Shown here: positions 16,966 to 25,582 of the stretch, piece after piece | How the letters are laid out: the number at the start of each line of letters is the position of its first letter | Position numbering within the stretch: the stretch's first letter is position 1 | Assembly (NCBI RefSeq): GCF_900104695.1 | Contig: NZ_FNSW01000001.1 | Location: forward strand, 1,240,001 to 1,304,000 | Origin: Paenibacillus sp. GP183 | GTDB taxonomy: Bacteria > Bacillota > Bacilli > Paenibacillales > NBRC-103111 | Direction of reading: 5' to 3' | Length of the DNA: 64,000 nucleotides | Notes under the pieces: generated by a model | Seen by the model: the letters and a program-made list of their open reading frames with translations, nothing else | What the model was told of the DNA's origin: nothing | Databases searched by the model: none | Translations under genes and position numbers: made by a program

Positions 16966-18423
16966 TTATGGCTGGATTCTTGGGAAAACAATGCGGAATT
17001 CGGTGCCTTCTCCCACCCGGCTTTGAACTTCAATCGTTCCATTCATCCCGCTGATCAGGTGCTTCACAATAGTCAGTCCCAGTCCGGTTCCGGATCCACC
17101 ATCCGTTCGCAGCGTTCTGGATTCGTCCGCCTTGTAAAAACGGTCCCATATTCGCGCCAGCTCTTCAGCAGGCATGCCCACTCCGGTATCCCGCACATAA
17201 AGATGAACTTCTTCCTCATTCGCTTCCACAGCCAATGTGATTTCACCACCCGCAGGAGTGAATTGCATGGCATTGTAGACCAGATTCTGGACAATTTGCG
17301 CGAATCGATCTGGGTCGAGTAAAGCCCAAATGGCCACATGGCCGGGATAAGGAACGATCATTTGCAAGCTAAGCCCCCGCTGCTCAATCGGGCTCCGCAG
17401 CAGCTCCAACACATCTTCCAGCTTGGCCAGCAGGTTTACAGGCTGCAGTCGGAAGCTGTCAGCGCTATTCTCAATTCTGGCCAGATCGAGGAGATCATTG
17501 ACCAGTCTTTGCAGTCTCTGCACTTCAAAATCGCACAGCTGCAAATAGTGAGAGTATTTCTCCTCCGGGATAACGCGATCATTCATTGCAATAATGAATC
17601 CGCGCAGCGTAGTTAACGGCGATCGGAGCTCATGGGAAACATTCGCCAAGAACTCTTGGCGTGTTCCTTCCCAATGCTCCAGTTGATCCACCATGAAATT
17701 AAAACTGGATGCAAGCTGCCCCACTTCATCATGCGTAGTCACGGGCACTCGCGTGGAAAAGTCGCCATTAGCCAGATCCAGGGCAGCTCTATTTATCTGC
17801 TGAATTGGCTTTGCCAGCATTCGGGAGATTATAAACAAGATCAAGCCAACTGCGAGCAAGGAGAAAAGCAGCGGCACTAATATATTGATCCTCACCGCTG
17901 CAATCGTCTCGCTGATATCGCCTGCTGGAACTTGGAGCAGCACAACAATCGGCTGTCCGCTGAGTTGAGAGGGGGCATAATAGGCGAAAATGTTGTTCTT
18001 CTGATTCGCTCCCCCCTCCGGTTTAGCTATCTCGAAGCCGGACTTGCCTTTCACCCCGTTAACAAACAAGCTGTCCATAAATGGCGGAAGTGCGGCACCT
18101 TCCAAATTGGAAGAGCCATTCATGACTGCACCCTTGCTGTCGACTAATAGGATTTGTCCATTGATGCTCCTTGCCAAAAGCCGAACCGTTATCCGCAGCT
18201 CTCTCGTAGAAATGGAACCATCTTGAAACGAATTAAGCAAGCGGGTGACTTCCGTGTATCGAGACTGCAGCAGCACCTTTTTATCCTTGTAAAAAAGATC
18301 CGTAAAATAATAATTCCAGAACACGCCAAGTCCGACAAAAAAAAGCACGCACGTCGCCAAAAAAGACAAAAAGATTTTAAGATACAAGCTTTGGAATAGA
18401 TCCGATATTCTTTTTTTCATCAT
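16966..18423 (-). CDS. Membrane sensor histidine kinase
   Basis: A 485-residue two-component sensor. TM1 is at about 17-37 and TM2 at about 180-202, enclosing a ~140-residue extracytoplasmic sensor. A HAMP domain follows (ISRMLAKPIQQINRAALDLANGDF region). The phospho-acceptor His264 is in NVSHELRSPLTTLRGF. The ATPase domain has the N-box QNLVYNAMQF, G1 DTGVGM and G2 GSGTGLGL. Its start overlaps the regulator stop (ATGA-type). The terminator and intron downstream separate it from the efflux operon, which it probably controls. Confidence 0.95.
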   Translation of the reverse strand: MMKKRISDLFQSLYLKIFLSFLATCVLFFVGLGVFWNYYFTDLFYKDKKVLLQSRYTEVTRLLNSFQDGSISTRELRITVRLLARSINGQILLVDSKGAVMNGSSNLEGAALPPFMDSLFVNGVKGKSGFEIAKPEGGANQKNNIFAYYAPSQLSGQPIVVLLQVPAGDISETIAAVRINILVPLLFSLLAVGLILFIISRMLAKPIQQINRAALDLANGDFSTRVPVTTHDEVGQLASSFNFMVDQLEHWEGTRQEFLANVSHELRSPLTTLRGFIIAMNDRVIPEEKYSHYLQLCDFEVQRLQRLVNDLLDLARIENSADSFRLQPVNLLAKLEDVLELLRSPIEQRGLSLQMIVPYPGHVAIWALLDPDRFAQIVQNLVYNAMQFTPAGGEITLAVEANEEEVHLYVRDTGVGMPAEELARIWDRFYKADESRTLRTDGGSGTGLGLTIVKHLISGMNGTIEVQSRVGEGTEFRIVFPRIQP

Positions 18424-19145
18424 ATGTCATGCACCTCGAGGGAGTATCCGATGCCCCAAAGCGTTTGGATAGTCCACTGCGGATGTGCGCCGAGCTTTCT
18501 TCGAAGATTTTTGACATGCGCGTCCACCGTTCTTGTTCCGCCGATAAAGTCGAAGTTCCAAACATAACCCAGCAGATCCTCCCTGGAAAACACTCGCCCG
18601 GCATGCTTAATGAAGAAATTGAGCAGCTCCATTTCCTTCAGCGTCAAATCCACCCGATTACCGTCTACAGTAACCTTGAACTGCTCCATATCTACGCAAA
18701 TGTTGGCAGCGCAAAGCATTTTGGCGGGTGGCTTGGGCTTCTCCGCTGTGTCGGGTTCAGTCAATCTCGCTCTGCGAAGGACGGCTTTGATCCGTGCCAT
18801 CAGCTCATTGGGGTCAAAGGGCTTTACCACATAATCGTCGCTCCCCAGATTAAAGGCTCTAAGCTTATCGATCCCTTCTCCTTTCGCCGAAAGAAATATC
18901 ACAGGAGTCTGGGCCGCAGGACCATCCAGCTTGCGAATGCCTTCACAAATTTCATACCCATTGACATCGGGAAGCATAATATCAAGCACGACCAGCCTCG
19001 GCTGCTGCGTTCGAACAACCTCAATCACATCTTGTCCACGATGTAGAATAACAGCCTCATAGCCCGAATGCTCCAAATACAATCTCACAACCTCAGCGAT
19101 ATTCGGTTCATCATCTACCACCATAATTTTGGATGAATCCTTCAT
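18420..19145 (-). CDS. OmpR/PhoB-family response regulator
   Basis: A 241-residue regulator. The receiver domain has the acidic pair in VVDDEPN, phospho-acceptor Asp55 in VVLDIMLPDVNG and the conserved Lys in FLSAKGEG. A winged-helix DNA-binding domain follows from about residue 140 (LTLKEMELLNFFIKHAGRVF, TVDAHVKNLRRKLG). It overlaps the kinase gene downstream and the DUF309 gene upstream by 4 nt each, so the three are translationally coupled. Likely target: the efflux operon beyond the intron. Confidence 0.95.
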   Translation of the reverse strand: MKDSSKIMVVDDEPNIAEVVRLYLEHSGYEAVILHRGQDVIEVVRTQQPRLVVLDIMLPDVNGYEICEGIRKLDGPAAQTPVIFLSAKGEGIDKLRAFNLGSDDYVVKPFDPNELMARIKAVLRRARLTEPDTAEKPKPPAKMLCAANICVDMEQFKVTVDGNRVDLTLKEMELLNFFIKHAGRVFSREDLLGYVWNFDFIGGTRTVDAHVKNLRRKLGAHPQWTIQTLWGIGYSLEVHDI

Positions 19146-19678
19146 GAGGATACTCCTTTTTGCTGCTGTCTCTTGCGAATTTGCACTTCTCTCTCTTCTA
19201 TAACTTTCGATCGGTCGCGCAGTGTGTGTTTATGAATCAAATGCTCATTGCTTATATCGCTAGGTACTGACCACAATAGGCCAAGCCGTCGGCTTTCTTG
19301 CTGACATTGCTCTAACAGCCTTGGATCCTGGATGGGCAGCTCGATATCTTCATAGACGGGAGTTCCTGAATTTAAAGCCTTAATTCGCTCTGCGATACTA
19401 TCTTTTAGAGTCTTTGGGTGCATGCCAAGTGCTTCGATATGCTCTTCACTCAGGTGATTCCATGAGCTTTGCAGCATTTTGACTGCGCCCGCAAAATTAC
19501 CTCTTCGCTGGTGATATAAACCTACCGCAAGCTGGATCAGTCCAACGAAAGCTAAACTGTGCGGGTCACCGGGATGTTCCTTCCAATACGCCTCCAATAC
19601 TTCATGACACTCGAAATAATCGCGCTCAGCTTGAAAAAAAATCAAATAGTCCAGATAAGCCTGCGGGTACATATTCAT
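19142..19678 (-). CDS. DUF309 domain protein
   Basis: A 178-residue soluble protein with a DUF309 core at about residues 5-75: FFQAERDYFECHEVLEAYWK, then FVGLIQLAVGLYHQRRGNF. The family is helical and of unknown function. The ORF is open upstream, but ATG at 19678 follows AAGGTGGAG with 7-nt spacing and starts just before the conserved domain. The C-terminal ~60 residues are charged. It is the first gene of the unit with the response regulator and kinase (4-nt overlap). Confidence 0.8.
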   Translation of the reverse strand: MNMYPQAYLDYLIFFQAERDYFECHEVLEAYWKEHPGDPHSLAFVGLIQLAVGLYHQRRGNFAGAVKMLQSSWNHLSEEHIEALGMHPKTLKDSIAERIKALNSGTPVYEDIELPIQDPRLLEQCQQESRRLGLLWSVPSDISNEHLIHKHTLRDRSKVIEEREVQIRKRQQQKGVSS

Positions 19679-19788
19679 AAGATGACTCCACCTTTTGTAT
19701 AAATAATTGAAACTAATGAAAGAGTAATACGTATGGAATGGTCGGAAAAGCTTCAAGACCACTATAACAAATTCCGGAAGGGGATCAT

Positions 19789-20202
19789 ATGATGTTAAAA
19801 AAAATGCTCGTCTTAATCATGGCAAGTATGTTACTATTCTCAGTTTCTGCACCAAATCTGGTAGATGCCAAACCTTCTTACAAATCTGGAACCAAGAGCT
19901 TCTCGCCAACTCAAAAAGCGCCTACTAGCAATGTTACTCCAAAACAACCAGCCAGTCCAACTGGTGCAGCAGCTCCAAAACCTGGATTTTTCAGCGGCGG
20001 CTTGATGAAAGGGTTATTGATCGGCGGTATCGCAGGCATGTTATTCGGCGGAATGTTCGGAGGCATGGGGGCTTTCGGTAATATTCTTGGATTATTGGTC
20101 AATGTGTTCGCGATTTTTCTTCTCTTTGTTGTCATCCGAAACATCGTGATGTACTTCATCAATCGCAGAAAATTGAATGATACTAATAACAAGAGGTACT
20201 AA
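19789..20202 (+). CDS. Small membrane protein with signal peptide and Gly-rich helix
   Basis: A 137-residue protein with an N-terminal signal (MLVLIMASMLLFSVSAP), a Ser/Thr/Pro-rich stretch (about 28-67), a Gly-rich hydrophobic segment (GLLIGGIAGMLFGGMFGGMG) and a second membrane helix (NVFAIFLLFVVIRNIVMYF) ending in a basic tail. The layout resembles the N-terminal part of Tim44-like proteins, but no Tim44 domain follows. Function unknown. GGAAGGGGATCAT precedes ATG-ATG. The DUF2653 gene begins 4 nt downstream, so the two form an operon. Confidence 0.7.
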   Translation: MMLKKMLVLIMASMLLFSVSAPNLVDAKPSYKSGTKSFSPTQKAPTSNVTPKQPASPTGAAAPKPGFFSGGLMKGLLIGGIAGMLFGGMFGGMGAFGNILGLLVNVFAIFLLFVVIRNIVMYFINRRKLNDTNNKRY

Positions 20203-20206
20203 ACTT

Positions 20207-20485
20207 ATGCACTTGTCCGAGCAAGAAGTCATTAACGCAGTATGTCTTAATATGGCTGAGCGAAAGCAAGTCAAGCCTACGGATGTCAATGTCGAGCTGA
20301 TGTGGGATGAGGATACCGGTTTTTCCGCAGAGGTCTTTACGAATGGACGCAGTCAAATTTTGGTCCAGGGAAATTTGCTTGAAGCGATTGAACAATATAT
20401 GTACAACCAGTATGAGATGCGTGTTTTCCGCGATCAGATCGAGCTGCGATTGGAAGAAGAAATCGTTGCCGAAATTGCAGAATAA
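20207..20485 (+). CDS. DUF2653 (YxcD-like) protein
   Basis: A 92-residue acidic soluble protein matching the YxcD/DUF2653 family: HLSEQEVINAVCLNMAERK at the N-terminus and VNVELMWDEDTGFSAEVF in the middle. Function unknown. ATG at 20207 is preceded by AAGAGG; an upstream in-frame ATG at 20177 falls inside the previous gene. Co-transcribed with the small membrane protein, and followed by a strong terminator. Confidence 0.8.
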   Translation: MHLSEQEVINAVCLNMAERKQVKPTDVNVELMWDEDTGFSAEVFTNGRSQILVQGNLLEAIEQYMYNQYEMRVFRDQIELRLEEEIVAEIAE

Positions 20486-20530
20486 AAAAAAGAACCAGGC
20501 GAGGGTTAACCTCTTCCTGGTTCTTTTTTG
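20486..20530 (+). terminator. Rho-independent terminator
   Basis: AAGAACCAGG and CCTGGTTCTT form a 10-bp stem with an inner GAGGTTAACC-like palindrome, followed by TTTTTT. It starts within a few bases of the YxcD-like stop. Confidence 0.9.
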
Positions 20531-20617
20531 TTTTACGCATTTTCGAGCTCAACAACCAAAAGGGTACGAATTGTATCTGATTCTGAGCATTGCAGCCATG
20601 AAGGAAATGATCACAGA

Positions 20618-20830
20618 TTCCTTACCCGTGTCCGTATGGAGCAAGCGTCCAAGTTTTTAAAAGCAAGGCCCGCCGAGAAAGTTGTCGATATTTTCGAGTA
20701 GGTCGGATATGTCAGCATGAGGCATTTTTCCTATGTTTTCAAGGAATATTTACACATGCCTCCTGGTGAATATCAGGACATGCAGCATGGGCAGCTAAGC
20801 CCCAATTCCACGAACCGACAATTCAATTAA
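20618..20830 (+). pseudogene. Remnant of an AraC-family regulator (C-terminal helix-turn-helix)
   Basis: The frame from 20618 reads FLTRVRMEQASKFLKARPAE, then VVDIFE, a TAG stop, then VGYVSMRHFSYVFKEYLHMP and PGEYQ before TAA at 20828. This is the second helix-turn-helix of an AraC/XylS regulator (compare the typical 'IAEQVGY.d..YFS+vFKk..GmtPseYR'). The stop replaces a residue between the helices, and no AraC N-terminal part exists upstream. A dead gene fragment. Confidence 0.75.
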
Positions 20831-20933
20831 GCTTTGATTAAATCTATGAAAACGCTCTATGGACTACTTGTCTCAGCTATAAAACCATAGTATGATTGTT
20901 ACATATCGTATCATAGCAAGGAGGTGTAATATA

Positions 20934-21161
20934 TTGAGCGCTGAAGAAGAAGTAGTTTACGATAGCGAAGCTGAGGGCGCAGAAGAGTCCTCTGAAGAAG
21001 TTGTAGCTGAAGATGCTGTGTCGGAGGAAGCCGCTGAAGAAGCAGCTGTAGCCGAAGAAGCAGCTGATGAAACTGCAGTTTCCGAAGAGGCAGCCGATGA
21101 AACTGCTGCATCCGAGGATGCCGTTGAAGAAGAAGCGGCTGAAGATGCAGTGAGCGAGTAA
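20934..21161 (+). CDS. Very acidic low-complexity 75-residue protein
   Basis: The frame from TTG at 20934 encodes 75 residues built almost only from Glu, Ala, Asp, Ser and Val, with no Lys, Arg or His. The start is supported by AAGGAGG 10 nt upstream; a longer frame from 20892 would put basic residues before this site. It contains repeats such as AVSEEAADETA and EEAADETAASEDAV. Composition suggests a disordered or helical polyanion. Function unknown, no family recognised. A weak hairpin follows. Confidence 0.65.
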   Translation: MSAEEEVVYDSEAEGAEESSEEVVAEDAVSEEAAEEAAVAEEAADETAVSEEAADETAASEDAVEEEAAEDAVSE

Positions 21162-21177
21162 TGAATTGTAAAATACC

Positions 21178-21217
21178 AAGGGCTGGCTCCGAGTCTAACG
21201 ACGAAGAGACAGCCCTT
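21178..21217 (+). terminator. Hairpin after the acidic protein gene
   Basis: AAGGGCTG pairs with CAGCCCTT across 24 nt, followed by GTTTC. It lies 16 nt past the stop. Weak T-run. Confidence 0.5.
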
Positions 21218-21319
21218 GTTTCATCCAAACCAAATAAGCAGCAAAAAAGTATCTGTAAATTTGTTGAGGTGCAGAAAGTACAACTGGAATTGCGGTATGC
21301 TTCATTTCGAAAAAGTGGC

Positions 21320-21450
21320 ATGTAAAACCTACATCTATTTTCCGATGCAGGCAGAAAATAATTGGAAATTTCTGTTTTTAGATGTAGGTTTTACATTTTA
21401 TATGTCAAAAAATAAGCTGCTTGATGAATTTAGATGTATGTAATACATCT
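21320..21450. repeat. Three-box dyad element (second copy type)
   Basis: ATGTAAAACCTACATCTA (21320) and its exact inverse TAGATGTAGGTTTTACAT (21379) are followed by the palindrome TAGATGTATGTAATACATCT (21431). The first two can form an 18-bp stem. Spacing (59 and 52 nt) matches the three-box element at 5867-5994. It lies in a gene-free stretch (21218-21709). Confidence 0.65.
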
Positions 21451-21599
21451 CGGCTTTGGCTTCAGAGCATGTTTCATTCTACTGCTCACGTACTCCCCGA
21501 TCCGATCCGCTGCGAAACCAAGAAATTTCCCTATAACCACCAAACCAATTAAATAAGCGCATGATAGCTCATGCGCTTGTCGAAATATTCTCTCAGGAA

Positions 21600-21678
21600 A
21601 ACACCAAGGTCAAAGTCAAGGCCAAGATCAATTTCAAGAGCAAGATCAGATCAAGATCAAGACCAACCAAGACCGTTA
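21600..21678. repeat. Degenerate AAGATCA/AAGTCAA simple repeat
   Basis: About 80 bases built from imperfect units such as CAAGATCA, CAAGGTCAA and CAAGACC. It lies just past the yyaL stop. No coding role is evident; it is probably a slippage-generated repeat. Confidence 0.6.
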
Positions 21679-21709
21679 AAACCCCGAACTCCTCGGCACC
21701 TCCTTGCAT

Positions 21710-23811
21710 TTATCCCCTTGCAAGTTGGTCTTCCAGCTCCTCTGTGTCGTCTGTCGGTGCCTGACAGGCGAAGTTTTGGCACACGTACGCTGTCGCACGG
21801 CCGCCGAGCGGTGTTTTGTCCTGCACCAGCGGGATGAGCGCACGGACTTCTTCACCGGCCGCACCGGCCGGGTGAAGAATGAGCAGCGCATTCGGCAGGA
21901 ATCGCCGCTGCACGATGCCGAGCATGTGCTGCGTCCCGCTCTGCGCCGGGTCGCCGGCGATCACGATTTCGCTGCTGCCGCTGTAAGCGAAATCGATCGC
22001 GGCGAGGAACAGCGCATGCCCCGGCGGGTAGCTCGAGACAGCTCCGGCGAAGGCCTGGAGCTGTTCGTCGGCCTTCTGCGACAGCTTCGCGTCGTAGGTC
22101 AGCTTTGCAAGGCGCAGCAGATTCAAGGCTGCTGCAGAATTGCCCGACGGCATCGCGCCGTCGTAGATCTCTTTGGGGCGGGTGAGCAGCTGCTCGCTGT
22201 CGCTGCCGTAGAAGAACAGCCCGCCCTTGTCTGCATCCCAGAACAGCCGCAGCATCTCTTCGTTCAACTGGACGGCTTCACGAAGATAGCGAAGCTCGAA
22301 GGTTGCTTCGTACAGCTCGATCAATCCCCAGACGAGGAAAGCATAGTCGTCTACATAGCCCGCGAACGCGGCCTCGCCATCACGGTAGCGAGCCAGCAGG
22401 CGCCCGTCTTCTCTGCGCAGATTCTGCAGCAGGAAGTCCGCCGCTCTTGAAGCCGCCTCTGCATACAGCGGCTTATCCATGGCTCGCGCTGCTTTCGAGA
22501 GCGCGGCGATCATCAGCCCGTTCCAAGACGTAAGGATCTTGTCATCCTTACCCGGATGAATGCGATCCTCCCGCTCTAGGAACAGCTTCTGCCTTGAAGC
22601 CTCGATCCGCTGCTTCAGCTCTTCCAGAGGAATCTGCTTGCGCTTAGCAAACGCCTCAAGCTGCGTTCCGATCAGATTCGGAATATTGTGCCCCTCGAAA
22701 TTCCCTTCCTCTGTGATATCATACAGCTCACAGTAGAGGTCTCCTTCTTCGGCACCCAATAGGTTCACGACTTCATCCGGCTGCCACACGTAGAACTTGC
22801 CTTCTTCCCCATCCGAGTCGGCATCCTCAGCCGAGTAAAAAGCCCCGCCCTCGTCGGTCATATCCCTCAGAATATAAGTGAAAATTTGCTCGGCGACCTC
22901 TGCATATTTTACTTTTCCAGTAATCTGGTATGCTTCGGTATAGGTCATTGCCAGCAGAGCATTGTCATACAGCATCTTCTCAAAATGTGGAACCAGCCAC
23001 TTCTCATCCACCGAATACCTGGAGAAACCGAAACCGATATGATCATAGATGCCGCCTTGATGCATCGCTTCCAGCGTTTTTTCAACCATAGCCAGAGCTT
23101 CGGCATCACCTGTTTTCTTGTAATACCTGAGCAGGAAGGACAGGTTATGCGAGGTAGGAAATTTGGGTTTGCTGCCAAATCCGCCGTATTCCGTATCAAA
23201 CATCCGCTCATACATTTGAAAAGCCTTTTGCAGCGTTCCTTCCGAGATACTGCCGCCCTGCTTATTCTCCAATAGGCGACTAGTCGTATCTTGAATCACC
23301 TGATCCCCGATTTCCCGAATCTTCTCGTGATCCTCGTTCCACTTTTCCGTAATCTGCTCAAGAAGCTCCATAATCCCTGTTCGGCCGTACTTGCGGCTTT
23401 TGGGAAAATAAGTCCCGGCAAAGAAAGGCTTTTTATTAGGAGTCAAAAAAACCGTGAGCGGCCAGCCGCCTTGTCCGGTCATAGCTTGACATACAGCCAT
23501 ATAAATATGATCAATATCGGGACGCTCTTCCCTATCAACCTTAATGCTGATGTAGTTTTCATTGAGCCGAGCAGCTACCTCTTCATCCTCAAAGGATTCG
23601 TGCGCCATGACATGGCACCAATGGCAAGTTCTTAGGATAACCCACGTTAGCTATACCCGATAGATAAAAAGATTGGCTTATTTTCACGGCTTGCCGTTTC
23701 AAAAGCTTCATCTGACCAAGGGAACCAGTTGACCGGATTGTATTGATGTTGTAAAAGATACGGCGACTTTTCCTTGGCTAATCTATTGGGTATATTGTTA
23801 TTAGTTGGCAT
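21710..23811 (-). pseudogene. yyaL: YyaL-like thioredoxin-domain protein, broken by a 20-bp insertion
   Basis: This encodes a DUF255/thioredoxin-like plus glycosyl-hydrolase-like (alpha/alpha-barrel) protein, about 690 residues if intact. The first part (from ATG at 23811) reads [27 protein letters not shown] and then stops. The second frame resumes with TCHWCHVMAHESFEDEE and runs to 21710 without defects. Between codons S and T of GYS|TCHWC, exactly 20 extra bases (23630-23649) with an in-frame TAA break the gene right before the CxxC motif. The downstream ORF could start at MAHESF but has no good ribosome site and would lack the CxxC. The C-terminal third (to ~22500) is clearly more G+C-rich than the rest. 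Confidence 0.85.
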
Positions 23812-23867
23812 ATGACCACCCCCATTCAACTGGTAAATTTTAATTAAGTTTATCATACCCAAGACAA

Positions 23868-23892
23868 AAGAAAAAACCCCAAGAAGGGTTTT
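23868..23892 (-). terminator. Second terminator downstream of the repeat-protein gene
   Basis: On the minus strand AAAACCC and GGGGTTTT enclose TTCTT, followed by TTCTTTTG. Confidence 0.6.
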
Positions 23893-24073
23893 ACTGGAAC
23901 TTCACTTTTACCTCCACGTTGTGTTCAAGTGTTGAAGTGTCCGGTGCATCCTGCTTCGGTGCTTGAGTAAGAAGTTCCTGTTCAAAATTGCCTAGTTCTT
24001 GGTTCAAGCAAAAATAAATGTGTTCCATGTAAATTCCACTGTTTCCGCAACGATTTCACACAGGGTCACGTTA

Positions 24074-24112
24074 AAATAAAAAAGGGTAACCGAATATCTG
24101 GCGGCTACTCTT
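24074..24112 (-). terminator. Terminator of the repeat-protein gene
   Basis: On the minus strand AAGAGTAGCCG pairs (one mismatch, one G-T) with CGGTTACCCTT, followed by TTTTATTTT. It begins 37 nt past the stop at 24149. Confidence 0.75.
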
Positions 24113-24148
24113 AATTGATCATATTACCATGGATGATAGAATGATAAT

Positions 24149-25582
24149 CTATTTGAACAGAATTTGGATTTGATTAGGTCCAGTGCGTTTCATAACACGA
24201 TAACCTGTAGTTGCTTCTGACGCGACTCCTTCATCGTTGGATTTGCAATATCCATTTACAAGGCAAGTGCCGTCATCTCGAACAAGAAGTTGTCCAAGGA
24301 GTCCAACAGCCACCCATTCAGGTCGTAGCAAACGTGAGATATATTCTTTTGAACTGTCGTACTCTGGATTTAAGATGGGTTCAGTTTTTGTGTATTCCGG
24401 AGATAGTATGTTCCCTTTTTCATCCCGTTTTTCCGGAACAACAACATTATGGTATTGAATTCTACCCCAGTCATCCGTTATGAACAGTTTGTGCCAACGC
24501 AAATCTGCGCTGGCTGCAATCATTGCAGGGGTAGCACTTGTAACCCCTAGAATGTAATCATCATCTGCATTCGCTTTTCTGATTTTACCACCTTCTAGGG
24601 TAACGAGATAGCCAACTTCAATAGAATTGCCGTCCAAGGTTTCGAACATTTCAGCGTAATCCGCACCAGCTGGGCCAATTAAAGCACCATCAAAACGGAC
24701 ATTGCCTGCATTATCAAGAATCACTGCATTAAGTGTCGGACCAATTGCAAGACCGTTGCCAAGATGAAAAGAAAATGGAAAAGCGGCTGTAGCATTTTGA
24801 CCGATTATGAAAGCACCAGTTTGGCCGCCTGTGTTGGTATTGTCTCCTCCGGCATACGAAACAAATGAATCTGCAACTGTGTTGTTACCTGCCGCATGAG
24901 AAGCATCACCACTTGCTGTTGTGCTTTGCCCTTCAGCGTGGGAACGTAGCCCACTAGCGACTGAACCCTCCCCTTCGGCGTGGGAAGAATCCCCACTAGC
25001 GGTTGTACTTAACCCTTCTGCATGAGAAGCAAATCCACTCGCAGTTGAATCAACGCCTTCTGCATGTGAACCAACGCTTCCACTGGCGGTTGTTAAGACG
25101 CCTTCCGCATGGGAGGAAGTTCCACTGGCATTTGTATTAAAGCCTTCCGCATGGGAAGCAACACCACTTGCGATACTAGAAATTCCTTCTGCGTGAGCAG
25201 CAGTATTAGTGGCTGACGTAAGCTGTCCTTCACTATGAGAATCCAAAGCAGTAGCGCTGGTCTGGTTCCCTTCTGCATGAGCATGAGGAGCGCCAGCCAT
25301 TGTGAGATAACCTTCAGCGTGGGACGCATCTCCACTGGCAGTTGTATCATAACCCTCTGCATGTGCCGTGTCTGCTGTCGTCTCGGTTAGGTATCTTTCG
25401 GTGTGGGAAGCATTCCCCCCCGCTGTATTGGTGCTGCCTTCCGCATGTGATGCTTCACCATTAGCTGTCGTACGATATCCCTCTGAATTGGACGCTGTTC
25501 CATTTGCTATTGTCTCTAGTCCTTCTGCATGCGAACAAGAACCATTTGCGTTTGAACTGCACCCGTTTGCCACGTGACACAT
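24149..25582 (-). CDS. SHAEG-repeat protein with C-terminal self-cleaving chaperone (Peptidase_G2) domain
   Basis: A 477-residue protein in two parts. Residues ~10-245 are about sixteen 14-residue repeats of the form SHAEGxxTxASGxA, the YadA/trimeric-autotransporter head pattern. Residues ~260-477 resemble the intramolecular chaperone domain that cleaves itself (Peptidase_G2, known from phi29 appendage protein gp12): GADYAEMFETLDGNSIEVGY, GKIRKANADDDYILGVTS and the late WVAVGLLGQLLVRDDGTC. Such domains trimerise fibres and then cut themselves off. There is no signal peptide and no other phage gene nearby. The first ATG sits only 3 nt from GAGGGGTGG; GTG at 25573 has better spacing. Likely a fibrous trimer, perhaps spore- or prophage-derived. 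Confidence 0.8.
   Translation of the reverse strand: MCHVANGCSSNANGSCSHAEGLETIANGTASNSEGYRTTANGEASHAEGSTNTAGGNASHTERYLTETTADTAHAEGYDTTASGDASHAEGYLTMAGAPHAHAEGNQTSATALDSHSEGQLTSATNTAAHAEGISSIASGVASHAEGFNTNASGTSSHAEGVLTTASGSVGSHAEGVDSTASGFASHAEGLSTTASGDSSHAEGEGSVASGLRSHAEGQSTTASGDASHAAGNNTVADSFVSYAGGDNTNTGGQTGAFIIGQNATAAFPFSFHLGNGLAIGPTLNAVILDNAGNVRFDGALIGPAGADYAEMFETLDGNSIEVGYLVTLEGGKIRKANADDDYILGVTSATPAMIAASADLRWHKLFITDDWGRIQYHNVVVPEKRDEKGNILSPEYTKTEPILNPEYDSSKEYISRLLRPEWVAVGLLGQLLVRDDGTCLVNGYCKSNDEGVASEATTGYRVMKRTGPNQIQILFK

Larger units (their letters stand above)
23812..24148. other. Intergenic region with two minus-strand terminators
   Basis: Holds the hairpins at 23868-23892 and 24074-24112, both oriented for the repeat-protein gene upstream on the minus strand. 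Nothing else was recognised. Confidence 0.7.

Noticed and set aside
24211-25362. DNA repeats with regular period that could be taken for a CRISPR array
   Set aside because: The 42-bp period comes from 14-residue protein repeats in an intact frame; there are no unique spacers and no cas genes.
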